Assembly: GCA_947173495.1 (NCBI GenBank)
Contig: CAMWFQ010000015.1
Coordinates: 1-64,000, forward strand
Source of the DNA: an uncultured Lachnospiraceae bacterium
GTDB taxonomy: Bacteria > Bacillota > Clostridia > Lachnospirales > Lachnospiraceae
Length of the DNA: 64,000 nt
Direction: 5' to 3'
In this document: piece after piece, positions 5,802 through 14,315 of the stretch
Numbering within the stretch: position 1 is the first letter of the stretch
Layout: every line of letters starts with the position of its first letter
The notes under the pieces: model-generated
The model's database searches: none
The model's input: the letters and a program-made list of their open reading frames with translations, nothing else
What the model was told of the DNA's origin: nothing
Position numbers and translations under genes: made by a program

Positions 5802-8177
5802 ATGAGCGGATTTATGGAGATACAGATATCAGTCAGGAATCTGGTGGAGTTTATACTGCGTTCCGGAAATATTGAAAACAGAAGAGCTGCATTCGCCGAT
5901 CATGCAATGCAGGAGGGCGGAAGGATACACCGGATGATTCAGAAGCGTATGGGATCGAATTATCAGGCGGAGGTTTTTCTGCGGTATATTTATGAGACGC
6001 CGGATTATGAGATCCGGGTAGAGGGCAGAGCGGATGGGATCATCACCGGCGGTGAAGAGGAGCAGGAAAGGGTCACGATCGATGAGATCAAGGGAACCTA
6101 TCGGGATATCCACAGGATGAAAGAAGCAGTGCCTGTGCATCTTGCGCAGGCACGGTGCTATGCTTTTATTTATGGTTCTCAGAGGCGGCTGGAAAATGTC
6201 GGGGTGAGACTGACCTATTGCAATATTGAGACGGAAGAGATCCGGTACTTCCATTCAGAATATAAAATGGAGGAACTGGAGGAGTGGTTTGGCTCTGTGA
6301 TGGCGCAGTACAGAAAGTGGGCGGATTTCCGTTTTCAGTGGCAAAAGGTGCGTACCGATTCCATTAAAAGCCTGGCCTTCCCATTTCCTTATCGTGAAGG
6401 ACAAAAGGATCTTGCAGTCTATGTCTACCGGACAATCTATCACGGGAGAAAGCTTTTTATCGAGGCGCCTACGGGGGTGGGAAAAACCATATCCACCCTG
6501 TTCCCGGCTGTAAAATCCATGGGGGAGGGCAGAGGGCAGATGCTGTTCTACCTGACGGCCAAAACCATTACCAGAACGGTGGCGGACCAGACCATTGATC
6601 TGATGCGCAGACAGGGGCTCAGGTTTAAGTCCGTTCAGCTGACCGCAAAGGACAAAATCTGCTTTATGGATGAGACAGAGTGTAATCCGGATGCTTGTCC
6701 CTATGCCCGGGGACATTATGATCGTATCAATGATGCGATATATGATCTGTTGACTCATGAAGACAATTTTGACAGAGGAATCATAGAGCAATACGCCCGT
6801 AAGCATGAGGTCTGCCCTTTTGAGCTGTGTCTGGATATGAGTCTTTTCTCGGATGGGGTGATCTGTGACTATAATTATCTTTTTGACCCTCATGTATATC
6901 TGAAACGCTTTTTTTCTGAGGGGATTAAAGAGGATTATATCTTTCTGATTGACGAGGCGCATAATCTGGTAGAGCGGGGAAGAGATATGTACAGCGCGCT
7001 TCTGAAAAAAGAGGACTTTCTTGCACTGAAAAAGACTGTGAAGGAATATGACCCGAATATGTCCCGCCATCTGGAACGCTGTAATCGGGCAATGCTGGAA
7101 CTGAAGCGGGAATGCGAGAACTATGCCTGCCTGGATCCCGGGGATGCGGCGCCTTTTGCAGGAGCTCTGACCAGACTCGCATCTGTCATGGAAGAGTATC
7201 TGGAAGAGCATGAGGAGAGCCCGGTGAGGACGGAGATTCTGGAGTTTTACTTTGAAATCTCTCATTTCCTTCTGATCCACGATAAACTGGATGAAAATTA
7301 CGTGATCTATACCCGGCTGGACGAGAGAGGCGGATTCAGCATCAGAGAGTTTTGCGTGAATCCATCTGAGAACCTGAGAGAATGTATGATGAGGGGCAGG
7401 AGCACGATTCTTTTTTCGGCAACCCTTCTTCCCATCGATTATTACAAAAGGCTTTTGGGAGCAGATCAGGAAGATTATGAAGTGTATGCCCGATCCGTTT
7501 TTGATCCGCGCAGGAAGGGACTGTTTATTGCGGATGATGTGACCAGCAGGTATAACAGGCGGTCTGAGGCGGAATATGCTCATATCGCATCTTACATTCA
7601 CCGGATCACGGGGCAGAGGGAAGGTAATTATATGATTTTTTTCCCATCCCATGCGTTTCTGCAGAAGGTATATGAGGTTTATGATAAAAGTTATCCACAG
7701 GATCCGGAACGGGAATGTCTCCTTCAGGGGGAAATGATGGATGAGGAAAGCAGGGAAGCCTTTCTGGAAAGATTCCATCAGAGTCAGGGAAAGACCTTGA
7801 TAGGGTTTTGTGTACTGGGAGGAATTTTCAGCGAGGGGATCGATCTGAAGAACGACAGTCTGATCGGCGCCCTGATCGTGGGAACAGGACTGCCTATGGT
7901 GTGTGTGGAACGGGAGATCCTGAAAGCGTATTTTGATTCTCAGGGAGAAAACGGATTTGATTTTGCCTATCGCTATCCGGGAATGAATAAGGTTCTGCAG
8001 GCGGCGGGAAGAGTGATACGTACTGCAGAGGATGTGGGAATTGTAGCTTTATTGGATGAGCGATTTCTGGAAGGCGCTTACAGAAGGATGTTTCCCAGGG
8101 AATGGGACGTATTTGAAAGAGTATCCCTCGGGCAGATTGAAAGAAGAGTGGAACGATTCTGGGATGAGTGGCTTTAG
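5802..8177 (+). CDS. Rad3/DinG-type ATP-dependent DNA helicase with N-terminal PD-(D/E)XK-like domain
   Basis: 791 residues. The N-terminal 180 residues carry a nuclease-like pattern: Asp78 (EGRADG), Asp94-X-X-Lys97 (TIDEIKG) and a QxxxY element (Gln116, Tyr120). The helicase follows: Walker A EAPTGVGKT (221-229), DEAH box (384-387) and C-terminal motifs SATLLP, GIFSEGIDL and QAAGRVIRT. Cysteines 287, 294, 299, 338 and 343 lie between Walker A and DEAH, where XPD/DinG helicases bind a 4Fe-4S cluster. It should unwind DNA 5' to 3' and may also cut; the nuclease activity is inference. The ATG at 5802 has only a weak GCAGAG upstream; Met5 is an alternative. Confidence 0.88.
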   Translation: MSGFMEIQISVRNLVEFILRSGNIENRRAAFADHAMQEGGRIHRMIQKRMGSNYQAEVFLRYIYETPDYEIRVEGRADGIITGGEEEQERVTIDEIKGTYRDIHRMKEAVPVHLAQARCYAFIYGSQRRLENVGVRLTYCNIETEEIRYFHSEYKMEELEEWFGSVMAQYRKWADFRFQWQKVRTDSIKSLAFPFPYREGQKDLAVYVYRTIYHGRKLFIEAPTGVGKTISTLFPAVKSMGEGRGQMLFYLTAKTITRTVADQTIDLMRRQGLRFKSVQLTAKDKICFMDETECNPDACPYARGHYDRINDAIYDLLTHEDNFDRGIIEQYARKHEVCPFELCLDMSLFSDGVICDYNYLFDPHVYLKRFFSEGIKEDYIFLIDEAHNLVERGRDMYSALLKKEDFLALKKTVKEYDPNMSRHLERCNRAMLELKRECENYACLDPGDAAPFAGALTRLASVMEEYLEEHEESPVRTEILEFYFEISHFLLIHDKLDENYVIYTRLDERGGFSIREFCVNPSENLRECMMRGRSTILFSATLLPIDYYKRLLGADQEDYEVYARSVFDPRRKGLFIADDVTSRYNRRSEAEYAHIASYIHRITGQREGNYMIFFPSHAFLQKVYEVYDKSYPQDPERECLLQGEMMDEESREAFLERFHQSQGKTLIGFCVLGGIFSEGIDLKNDSLIGALIVGTGLPMVCVEREILKAYFDSQGENGFDFAYRYPGMNKVLQAAGRVIRTAEDVGIVALLDERFLEGAYRRMFPREWDVFERVSLGQIERRVERFWDEWL
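7691..7699 (+). promoter_or_regulatory. DnaA-box sequence inside the helicase gene
   Basis: Perfect TTATCCACA. It lies in coding sequence (Ser-Tyr-Pro-Gln), so it may be chance. It is one of four perfect 9-mers found within 1.9 kb. Confidence 0.3.
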
Positions 8178-8239
8178 ACAGAGAAGGAGAGCCGGAGAAA
8201 GCATTGAAACGGCGAAAATGGCGGAAACATAGATGGAAG

Positions 8240-8275
8240 ACAGGCATGTGGATAACTTTTCATGCCTGTTTTTTT
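8240..8275 (+). terminator. Intrinsic terminator after the helicase gene
   Basis: ACAGGCATG (8240-8248) pairs perfectly with CATGCCTGT (8261-8269) and is followed by a run of seven T. The stem and loop also contain a perfect DnaA-box 9-mer (TGTGGATAA, 8247-8255). Confidence 0.85.
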
Positions 8276-8700
8276 GTGGCTTTGATGCGGAGCGGAGAAA
8301 TAAGTCAGAAAGTGTGGCTGAAATCGGCGTAAAATGAAGGAAAGTGTCAGATAATAAAGGATTTGAGGAAAACTGACGTCAGGTTCTGAAGAAAAATGTA
8401 GATAGATCAGTAAAACTGACATAAATGTCATTGTGGATAACTATGTGGAAATTGGGGATTTCTTCGTTTTTCAGCATTTTTTACGGTGGATGATTTTTAG
8501 TTAAAAGTTGCAGGAGGCAGGTCTCAAAACAAAAAAATACTTATCCGGTCAATCTGACAGGATGTAAAATTGACCAATTGCGTTCCAAAAGGTGTTTTTG
8601 AAGCTGTCATGTACACAGAAGTAAAAATGTGGTAAAATGAAACCTGCTGAAAGAACTGGCCGAAGATAAGACGGCTGTGACAAAAATGAGAGGAGTAACA
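8276..8700. other. 425-bp AT-rich intergenic region with a DnaA box and palindrome
   Basis: No ORF with a ribosome binding site. A 14-bp palindrome TGACATAAATGTCA (8417-8430) is followed one base later by a perfect DnaA box TGTGGATAA (8432-8440). Near 8610-8640 the sequence TGTACA-17 bp-TAAAAT may be the promoter of the GH13 gene, a weak match. The length and the motifs suggest a regulatory or replication-linked role that I cannot name. Confidence 0.4.
8432..8440 (-). promoter_or_regulatory. DnaA-box sequence in the intergenic region
   Basis: Perfect TGTGGATAA (reverse complement of TTATCCACA), directly after the TGACATAAATGTCA palindrome. Further perfect copies: 7691-7699, 8247-8255 and 9532-9540. 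Confidence 0.4.
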
Positions 8701-8704
8701 GTAT

Positions 8705-10015
8705 ATGTGGGCATATGAAAGTGTTTTTTATCAGATTTATCCCTTAGGGTTCTGCGGGGCACCTTTTGAAAACGATGGGGTGCTGACAAACAGGATCAGC
8801 AAGGTGGAGGAGTGGATTCCTCATATGAAGGAGCTGAATGTAAACGCAGTTTATTTTTCCCCGCTGTTTGAGTCTGATACCCATGGATATAATACAAGAG
8901 ACTACAGAAAAATTGACGTAAGGCTTGGAACCAATGAAGACTTTAAGCAGGTATGTGCAAAGCTTCATGAAAACGGGATCAGGGTAGTGCTGGATGGCGT
9001 GTTTAATCATGTGGGGAGAGGCTTTTATCAGTTTCAGGATGTTGTGAAGAACAGAGAACATTCTCCGTATCTGAACTGGTTTCATATTAATCTTGGCGGA
9101 AATTCCAATTATAATGACGGACTCTGGTATGAGGGCTGGGAAGGCCATTATGATCTGGTCAAGCTGAATCTGCGGAACCCGCAGGTGGCGGATTATCTGC
9201 TGGATGCGGTGAAATACTGGGTAGATGAGTTTGACATTGATGGACTGAGGCTGGATGTGGCTTACTGTCTGGATGAGGATTTTGTGAGAAGGCTCAGAAG
9301 CTTTACTGAAGGTTTAAAGCCGGATTTTTATCTGCTGGGAGAGATGCTTCACGGGGATTATAACCGTATGGTCAATGACGGCATGCTTCATTCCGCAACC
9401 AATTATGAATGCTACAAGGGCCTGTATTCCAGCTTTAACAGCATGAACATGTTTGAGATTGTCCATTCTCTGATGCGTCAGTTCGGGCCGGAGAACTGGA
9501 CTCTTTATAAAGGAAAGCATATGCTCTCTTTTGTGGATAACCATGATGTTACCAGGGTGGCAAGTATTCTGAGCAATGAGAAGCATCTTCCACTGATCTA
9601 TGCGCTGAGTTTTGGCATGCCGGGAATTCCCTGTATCTATTATGGAAGCGAGTGGGGAGCGAAGGGAGAAAAAAAAGATGGAGATTCGGCTCTCAGAGCA
9701 TGTTTTGAGAAACCGGAGTTCAATGAACTTTCAGAGTGGATCAGTGCACTGGCAAAGGCAAAGAGAGAATCCAGGGCGCTCAATTACGGTGATTTCCGGT
9801 CAGTGGTCCTGACGAACAGACAGTGTATTTTCGAGCGCAAGACAGATGACGAGAGGGTTCTGGTGGCAATCAATGCAGACAGTGAGCCCTATACTGCCCA
9901 TTTTGATGCGGGATGCGGACTGGCACAGGATCTGATCTCCGGAGAGGAGCATGATTTTGGAGGAGGAAGTACCTTGCCGCCCTACAGCGCGTATTTCTGG
10001 AAGATGGAACGGTGA
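8705..10015 (+). CDS. GH13 alpha-amylase-family hydrolase (neopullulanase/cyclomaltodextrinase-like)
   Basis: 436 residues, a compact cytoplasmic GH13 without signal peptide. Conserved regions: DGVFNH (97-102), region II DGLRLDVA with nucleophile Asp184, acid/base Glu213 in LLGEML, and FVDNHD with the transition-state Asp281. The protein starts directly at the barrel (WAYESVFYQIYP) and has no N-terminal starch-binding or CBM34 domain. It should hydrolyse alpha-1,4-glucan oligosaccharides or cyclodextrins; the exact substrate cannot be read. The gene stands alone between two terminators. SD GAGGAG lies ahead of the ATG. Confidence 0.9.
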   Translation: MWAYESVFYQIYPLGFCGAPFENDGVLTNRISKVEEWIPHMKELNVNAVYFSPLFESDTHGYNTRDYRKIDVRLGTNEDFKQVCAKLHENGIRVVLDGVFNHVGRGFYQFQDVVKNREHSPYLNWFHINLGGNSNYNDGLWYEGWEGHYDLVKLNLRNPQVADYLLDAVKYWVDEFDIDGLRLDVAYCLDEDFVRRLRSFTEGLKPDFYLLGEMLHGDYNRMVNDGMLHSATNYECYKGLYSSFNSMNMFEIVHSLMRQFGPENWTLYKGKHMLSFVDNHDVTRVASILSNEKHLPLIYALSFGMPGIPCIYYGSEWGAKGEKKDGDSALRACFEKPEFNELSEWISALAKAKRESRALNYGDFRSVVLTNRQCIFERKTDDERVLVAINADSEPYTAHFDAGCGLAQDLISGEEHDFGGGSTLPPYSAYFWKMER

Positions 10016-10040
10016 CATGAATAGAAGTAACGGAAAATAG

Positions 10041-10080
10041 AGGAAAGGAAGGAGTCTGCTGCGGCGGGCTCCTTTTTCCT
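10041..10080 (+). terminator. Intrinsic terminator after the GH13 gene
   Basis: AGGAAAGGAAGGAG pairs with CTCCTTTTTCCT around a GC-rich inner stem (GTCTGCTGCGGCGGGC), giving a long hairpin with a T-rich 3' side. The next base begins GC repeat copy 3. Confidence 0.7.
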
Positions 10081-10166
10081 ATGTGCAGGCCCGCATAAGG
10101 AAATTTGCTGCTGACGCAGCATGCGGGCCGCGCGCGAGTAGGGGAAGATAGCTCTTCCCTACTCGA
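10080..10166 (+). repeat. GC-rich double-hairpin repeat, copy 3
   Basis: TATGTGCAGGCCCGC start, central TTTGCTGCTGACGCAGCATG and a strong second hairpin AGTAGGGGAAG / CTTCCCTACT ending CTCGA. The changes in the second stem relative to copy 1 are compensated on the other arm, which supports selection for structure. Confidence 0.75.
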
Positions 10167-10193
10167 TTTGGAAAATTATTATGTAAAATGAAC

Positions 10194-10222
10194 TTGACAT
10201 AGAATGTAAAGCACACTATACT
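10194..10222 (+). promoter_or_regulatory. Promoter of the XRE/membrane protein pair
   Basis: TTGACA (10194-10199), 17 bp, TATACT (10217-10222): near consensus. GTAAGGTAAACTTTAC just downstream is an imperfect dyad with GTAAA/TTTAC half sites that could be the autoregulatory operator. Confidence 0.7.
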
Positions 10223-10277
10223 TTAAAAGTAAGGTAAACTTTACATATAAGATTGGAGCAGAAAGGATGGAATATGC

Positions 10278-10487
10278 ATGCAGACCAGAATTTCGCAGTA
10301 CAGAAAGGAGCGGAAGGTTACACAGGAAGAATTGGCTGATGCGGTCAATGTCACCAGACAGACGATTATTTCCCTGGAGAGCGGAAAATATAAGGCGTCG
10401 CTGGTACTGGCACATAAAATAGCACAGTTTTTTGGGGTGGCAATTGAAGAAATGTTCATTTTTGATAAGGAGGACGAGAATTTATGA
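10278..10487 (+). CDS. Small XRE-family helix-turn-helix regulator
   Basis: 69 residues forming essentially one lambda-Cro-type HTH: YRKERKVTQEELADAVNVTR then QTIISLESGKYKASLVLAHK and FGVAIEEMF. This size and layout is typical of the YozG/Cro-C1 mini-regulators paired with a small membrane protein. The stop overlaps the next start (ATGA at 10484-10487), so the two are translationally coupled. Target and ligand are unknown. A near-consensus promoter and a dyad lie upstream. Confidence 0.88.
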   Translation: MQTRISQYRKERKVTQEELADAVNVTRQTIISLESGKYKASLVLAHKIAQFFGVAIEEMFIFDKEDENL

Positions 10488-10969
10488 AAATAAGAGGTTT
10501 ATTTTGCGGCACAAAGGCGGTCAATAACGAGGAATACCGGAAGGTTTTGAAAAGAAGAAATCTGTGGATGGCGGCGCTCTCCCTGACCGGAATCGCAATT
10601 GGATTGACAGCTTTTTCTGCATTTGAAAATGGCAGCACCGTTCTGCCGGAGTATATGCTGGGGGTATATTGTGGATTTGGTACAGGACTTGCTATGGCAG
10701 GTATCTTCCTGATCATACGAAATTGTATGCTGATGCAAAATGAAGAAAAGCTGAAACAGAGCCGTCTGGAGAATTCAGATGAAAGGCTTCAGGAAATTGG
10801 AAATAAAGCGGCCCTGACAGCGATAAAGGTACTTCTGCTTGCAGTGACAGCGGGAGGCATGATCGGGGGTATTTTTCATCAGATACTGATCAAGGGAGTT
10901 TTGTTTGTATTAAATGTGTTCATTTTTTCCTATATTGTTTCATTCGCTTATTTTAAACGAAGAATGTAG
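10484..10969 (+). CDS. Small integral membrane protein coupled to the XRE regulator
   Basis: 161 residues with four predicted membrane segments, roughly at 28-48, 57-80, 109-130 and 135-155, and a basic N-terminus. The central loop LENSDERLQEIGNKAAL is polar and conserved-looking. Such proteins are commonly encoded directly behind YozG-like regulators (DUF3796/DUF6442-type); function unknown. It overlaps the regulator by 4 nt. Confidence 0.7.
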   Translation: MKIRGLFCGTKAVNNEEYRKVLKRRNLWMAALSLTGIAIGLTAFSAFENGSTVLPEYMLGVYCGFGTGLAMAGIFLIIRNCMLMQNEEKLKQSRLENSDERLQEIGNKAALTAIKVLLLAVTAGGMIGGIFHQILIKGVLFVLNVFIFSYIVSFAYFKRRM

Positions 10970-11004
10970 GAGAAGCTTTTTTGGCAGATTTCCCGAAAAA
11001 TCCA

Positions 11005-11033
11005 TTGAGATATAGAAAATGATTGTATATAAT
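11005..11033 (+). promoter_or_regulatory. Promoter of the cytidylate kinase-like gene
   Basis: TTGAGA (11005-11010), 17 bp, TATAAT (11028-11033), about 39 bp before the GTG start. Confidence 0.65.
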
Positions 11034-11071
11034 AGATAGAAAGAAGAAACGACAGAAAGGGGGATGCGTTC

Positions 11072-11671
11072 GTGTATAATATTATCACAATTGAACGCCG
11101 ATATGCCAGCGGCGGAAACGAGATCGGAAGGAGACTTGCGGATGCGCTGGGATACAAGCTTTATGACAGAAACATTCTTATGGAAGCGGCGAAAAATCTT
11201 GATATACCTTTTTTCAAGATAGAGGGACTGGAGGAGAGCAGCTCGGGAGGTATTCTGCTGAATCTTTCCAGAACGCCCCTGGGGGGACTTTCAGGAAATA
11301 AAGATCTGCCGCTGGCGGATAAACTTTTCCTTGAAGAGAAACGTATTATTGAGGAGGCGGCTGAGGAGGGAAACTGCGTAATCGTCGGAAGGGCCTCGGG
11401 ATACATTCTCCGGGAAAAAAAGAACAGCCTGAGAGTATTTATTTATGCAGAGCATGAAAAGAGAATACAGAGAGCCATTGAAAAAGAAGGCATTTTGAGA
11501 TCGGAGGCTGAAAATGCTCTGAAAAAGAATGATAAGAGAAGAAGCGGCTTTTATAATTCGGTTACCAGTCAGGAATGGAGTGATCCAAAGAGCTATGAGC
11601 TGTATATGAATGCCGGAAAACTTGGCATTGATCTGTGCGTCAGACTGCTGATGGAAGCTGTGAAAGGCTAG
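11072..11671 (+). CDS. Cytidylate kinase-like family protein
   Basis: 199 residues. The N-terminus IITIERRYASGGNEIGRRLA holds the P-loop variant (ASGGNEIGR) of the cytidylate-kinase-like (Cmk2-type) family, followed by GYKLYDRNIL and VGRASGYILRE. The C-terminal YNSVTSQEWSDPKSYELYMNAGKLGID matches the family lid and base region. Substrate specificity is not certain; many members stand apart from the essential cmk. Start is GTG at 11072, with GAAAGGGGG in the right place; the nearby ATG at 11064 is out of frame. Confidence 0.8.
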   Translation: MYNIITIERRYASGGNEIGRRLADALGYKLYDRNILMEAAKNLDIPFFKIEGLEESSSGGILLNLSRTPLGGLSGNKDLPLADKLFLEEKRIIEEAAEEGNCVIVGRASGYILREKKNSLRVFIYAEHEKRIQRAIEKEGILRSEAENALKKNDKRRSGFYNSVTSQEWSDPKSYELYMNAGKLGIDLCVRLLMEAVKG

Positions 11672-11732
11672 AGCCTTTTTTAAACACGATTCAGAAAGAA
11701 GTAACGATTCAGCCGGAAAATAAAATAAGATA

Positions 11733-11761
11733 TTGACATCTAATATTATATGCCATATAGT
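11733..11761 (+). promoter_or_regulatory. Promoter of the padR operon
   Basis: TTGACA (11733-11738), 17 bp, TATAGT (11756-11761). The -10 lies inside the left arm of the long inverted repeat, so a bound repressor would block it. Confidence 0.7.
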
Positions 11762-11800
11762 ATTTGTATTAACAATAATACTATATGGCATATAATATTA
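11741..11800. promoter_or_regulatory. PadR operator: perfect 24-bp inverted repeat
   Basis: The left arm (11741-11764) is the exact reverse complement of the right arm (11777-11800), with a 12-bp spacer. Each arm contains an ATATGCCATAT near-palindrome, so two PadR dimers could bind. The left arm covers the -10 and the right arm ends 16 bp before the padR start, which indicates autorepression (inference). Confidence 0.7.
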
Positions 11801-11816
11801 TAAAGGAGAGACGCCT

Positions 11817-12143
11817 ATGGTTTTTAACACAGGAGCAGCGCTTTTGGATGCGATTGTGCTGGCGGTGGTTTCGAGGGAGCCGGAGGGAGCATACGGATAT
11901 AAGATCACGCAGGATGTAAGGCAGGTAATCGAGCTTTCGGAATCCACATTGTATCCGGTACTCAGAAGGCTGCAAAAGGATGAATGCCTTGAGGTCTATG
12001 ACAGGGAATGTGCAGGCAGGAACAGAAGATATTACAAAGCGACAGAGAAAGGGCGTCTGCAGTTGAATCTGTATGAAAGCGAATGGATGAGATACTCTGC
12101 CAAAATCAACAGTATATTCGAGGGAGGAATTAGCAATGAGTAG
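11817..12143 (+). CDS. PadR-family transcriptional regulator
   Basis: 108 residues with the PadR winged helix: LDAIVLAVVSREPEGAYGY, ITQDVRQVIELSESTLYPVL, RRLQKDECLEVYDRE and the wing GRNRRYYKATEKG. The short C-terminal helix is typical of subfamily 2. First gene of a four- or five-gene operon with DUF1700 and DUF4097 proteins, an arrangement known in Firmicutes as an envelope-linked module. AAAGGAGAG precedes the ATG. It overlaps the next gene by 8 nt. A perfect inverted repeat at its promoter suggests autoregulation. Confidence 0.92.
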   Translation: MVFNTGAALLDAIVLAVVSREPEGAYGYKITQDVRQVIELSESTLYPVLRRLQKDECLEVYDRECAGRNRRYYKATEKGRLQLNLYESEWMRYSAKINSIFEGGISNE

Positions 12144-12975
12144 ATGGGAATTTATGCGGAAACTGGAAGAGCTGCTTTCCGAAATCTCACCTAATGAGCG
12201 GGAGGAGGCTTTACAGTATTACAATGATTATTTTAATGATGCCGGCAGAGAAAATGAACAGGAAGTAATAGATGCTCTGGGCTCCCCTGAACAGGTGGCA
12301 CAGATTGTGAAGGATGGACTTCTGGAGAACGACGGGCAGGGTGAATTTACGGAAAACGGATACACCCGGAAGGGATCCGGCATAGAAAATAAGCCGGCAG
12401 CTTATTCGCCGGAGAAGACGATTCATGAGGAAAAAACAGATCCGGGCTGGGATACTTCTGAAGGCACATTCTATAGAAGAACGGATGCAGACGCGGAAGA
12501 TAAGGAGAAAGCGGAAAACGGCAATCAGACATCCGGCTCCTGGGATGCGGACAGCAGGGAACCGAACGATTCTTCCGGTGAGGCAAAAGCGGAAATGCCG
12601 GCATGGGAACTGGTACTGATCGTAATTGGATGTATTTTTTTACTGCCGGTGATCCTGTCTGTTGCGGGAGCAGTTCTTACAGCTGTCATCAGCGTGATCG
12701 GAACAGTGGTGGCAGTGGTTTTCGGTCTGGGGATAGCGACATTGGTTCTGTATGTTGTAGCAGTTGCGCTGATCATTGCGGGGTTCAGCTGTATCTTCGC
12801 TTCCCCCGCGATGGGAATCGGTCTTCTGGGAGGTGGCTGTATCTGTGGCGCGCTGGGACTTTTACTGATGATTGCGGTAGCATTTCTGGCAGGAAAAGGT
12901 GTTCCCGCCATTTGCAGGTGGATGGGCAGTCTGATCAAAAAAATTTCAGATAGAAAGAGAGGAAAAACGATATGA
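12136..12975 (+). CDS. DUF1700 (HAAS domain) membrane protein
   Basis: 279 residues. The N-terminal 60 residues, FMRKLEELLSEISPNEREEA to ALGSPEQVAQIVKDGL, form the HAAS/DUF1700 helical domain. A polar, acidic, low-complexity stretch follows (about 65-155), then four membrane segments between about 158 and 262 (LVLIVIGCIFLLPVIL and following, glycine-rich). HAAS proteins accompany PadR regulators, and the domain is thought to bind the regulator and tie it to the membrane; that mechanism is inference here. Overlaps padR by 8 nt and the next gene by 4 nt. Confidence 0.85.
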   Translation: MSRWEFMRKLEELLSEISPNEREEALQYYNDYFNDAGRENEQEVIDALGSPEQVAQIVKDGLLENDGQGEFTENGYTRKGSGIENKPAAYSPEKTIHEEKTDPGWDTSEGTFYRRTDADAEDKEKAENGNQTSGSWDADSREPNDSSGEAKAEMPAWELVLIVIGCIFLLPVILSVAGAVLTAVISVIGTVVAVVFGLGIATLVLYVVAVALIIAGFSCIFASPAMGIGLLGGGCICGALGLLLMIAVAFLAGKGVPAICRWMGSLIKKISDRKRGKTI

Positions 12976-13979
12976 AAAAATTTACAAAGGGATGTCTTCT
13001 GGCAGCGGGAATCCTGGCGGTTGCAGGGTGTATGTTGTGTCTGGTCAGTGTTATATTAAGGAGTGCGAACCGGGCGGATTATGAGCAAAATGAATACGAC
13101 GCATATATGGCGGAAAGGATCGGGAGAGCCGGAGAAGCGCTTGAAGATGCGGGGATCCACGGGTTGGGAAATATTTTCAGGGGCGTGGGAAGCAGTGTGG
13201 TAAAGAAAAAAATGGAAATAGAAAACGGGAAGTATCCCACCTTCTTAACGGTTAATGAGGGAGATACTGATCAGAATAAATACGAAACCCACGTGGATGT
13301 GGAGGAGATCGAACACCTTTCCCTGAATCTGGGGGCCGGAAGACTTGTTCTGGAGGAGAAGGAGGCTGCGGATGGCGTGATTGATCTTTATATTCAGGGT
13401 GTGGGAAAATGCGATTATTATGTAAAAAAACATACGCTCAATGTGGAGGGATTTAAGGGACTTCATATGATCGGATGGAACGGAAGTGATAACGTCATTA
13501 CGCTGAAGCTGCCAAAAGATATGGGATTCAAAGAGGCGGATCTGATGATAGGATCCGGCGAGATGAAAATTTTCGGTATCAGGGCCGAAGAGATCTCCGC
13601 AGAGGTGGGAGCCGGCACTCTTACCATAAACAGAATGCAGGCCAGAGAACTGTCGGCGGAGATAGGAGCCGGCGAGATGGTTATTTCGGACGCGGAGGCT
13701 GAAAAGGCGGATCTGGAGGTAAGTCTGGGAGCGTGCTTTTACCAGGGATCCGTCACCGGAAAACTGGATGCCGAATGCAGTATGGGCAGTCTGGAATTCG
13801 CCCTTCAGGGAAAAGAAGAAGACTATAACTATGAGATCGAGTGCTCTGCAGGCTCAATTGATCTGAACGGTCATGAGTATGCGGCAATGGCTTCGGAAAA
13901 AAGCATCAGTAACGGAGCGCACAGAGATATCGAACTTACCTGCAATATGGGAGAGATCGCAGTAAATTTTGATGAATAA
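12972..13979 (+). CDS. DUF4097-type beta-repeat membrane-anchored protein
   Basis: 335 residues: an N-terminal membrane anchor (KGCLLAAGILAVAGCMLCLVS, about 6-29), then a right-handed beta-repeat region with recurring turns LSLNLGAGRLVLEE, SAEVGAGTLTI, SAEIGAGEMVI and LTCNMGEIAVNF. That is the DUF4097 pattern, found beside HAAS/PadR genes and LiaFSR-like systems and likely facing the outside of the membrane. No enzymatic motif. The start overlaps the DUF1700 stop by 4 nt, so expression is coupled. Confidence 0.82.
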   Translation: MKKFTKGCLLAAGILAVAGCMLCLVSVILRSANRADYEQNEYDAYMAERIGRAGEALEDAGIHGLGNIFRGVGSSVVKKKMEIENGKYPTFLTVNEGDTDQNKYETHVDVEEIEHLSLNLGAGRLVLEEKEAADGVIDLYIQGVGKCDYYVKKHTLNVEGFKGLHMIGWNGSDNVITLKLPKDMGFKEADLMIGSGEMKIFGIRAEEISAEVGAGTLTINRMQARELSAEIGAGEMVISDAEAEKADLEVSLGACFYQGSVTGKLDAECSMGSLEFALQGKEEDYNYEIECSAGSIDLNGHEYAAMASEKSISNGAHRDIELTCNMGEIAVNFDE

Positions 13980-14031
13980 ACATCAGCATATATGCGGAAC
14001 TGGAATAGAAACTGAAACAGGAGGAATAGAC

Positions 14032-14286
14032 ATGATTACATTCATTTTATTAGTTGTTTTTCTGATCGTATTGTTTGCGCTGAGCTTCTGTCTCCGTCTG
14101 GCGGGCGGCGCGCTGATGCTTGCGCTCAGGCTGGCAGTGAAACTGATCATCTGCCTGCCCTGTGCCATTGTGTGTATGGCCTTTGGGATCGTACTCTGCT
14201 GCACGCTGATCCTGATCCCGCTGGGATTTGGATGCTTTAAACTGGCAGGGCGTCTGTTAAGCCCCTGGGGATTCTGTACGATATAA
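14032..14286 (+). CDS. Small hydrophobic protein of the PadR operon
   Basis: 84 residues, almost wholly hydrophobic, with two or three membrane helices (ITFILLVVFLIVLFALSF and a cysteine-rich IICLPCAIVCMAFGIVLCC). The frame is open from 13969, but AGGAGGAATAGAC sits exactly before the ATG at 14032, so this start is preferred. Similar small proteins close PadR-DUF1700-DUF4097 operons. Function unknown. Confidence 0.7.
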   Translation: MITFILLVVFLIVLFALSFCLRLAGGALMLALRLAVKLIICLPCAIVCMAFGIVLCCTLILIPLGFGCFKLAGRLLSPWGFCTI

Positions 14287-14315
14287 ATTGAAACGGCGGA
14301 AAGGGTACGGAGAGT

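Noticed and set aside
6255..7778. Minus-strand open frame of 507 codons
   Set aside because: Shadow of the helicase gene, whose Walker A, DEAH and C-terminal motifs are all in the plus frame.
7691..9540. Chromosomal replication origin
   Set aside because: DnaA-box 9-mers cluster here, but dnaA, dnaN, recF, rpmH and other origin-linked genes are absent and the spacing is not origin-like.
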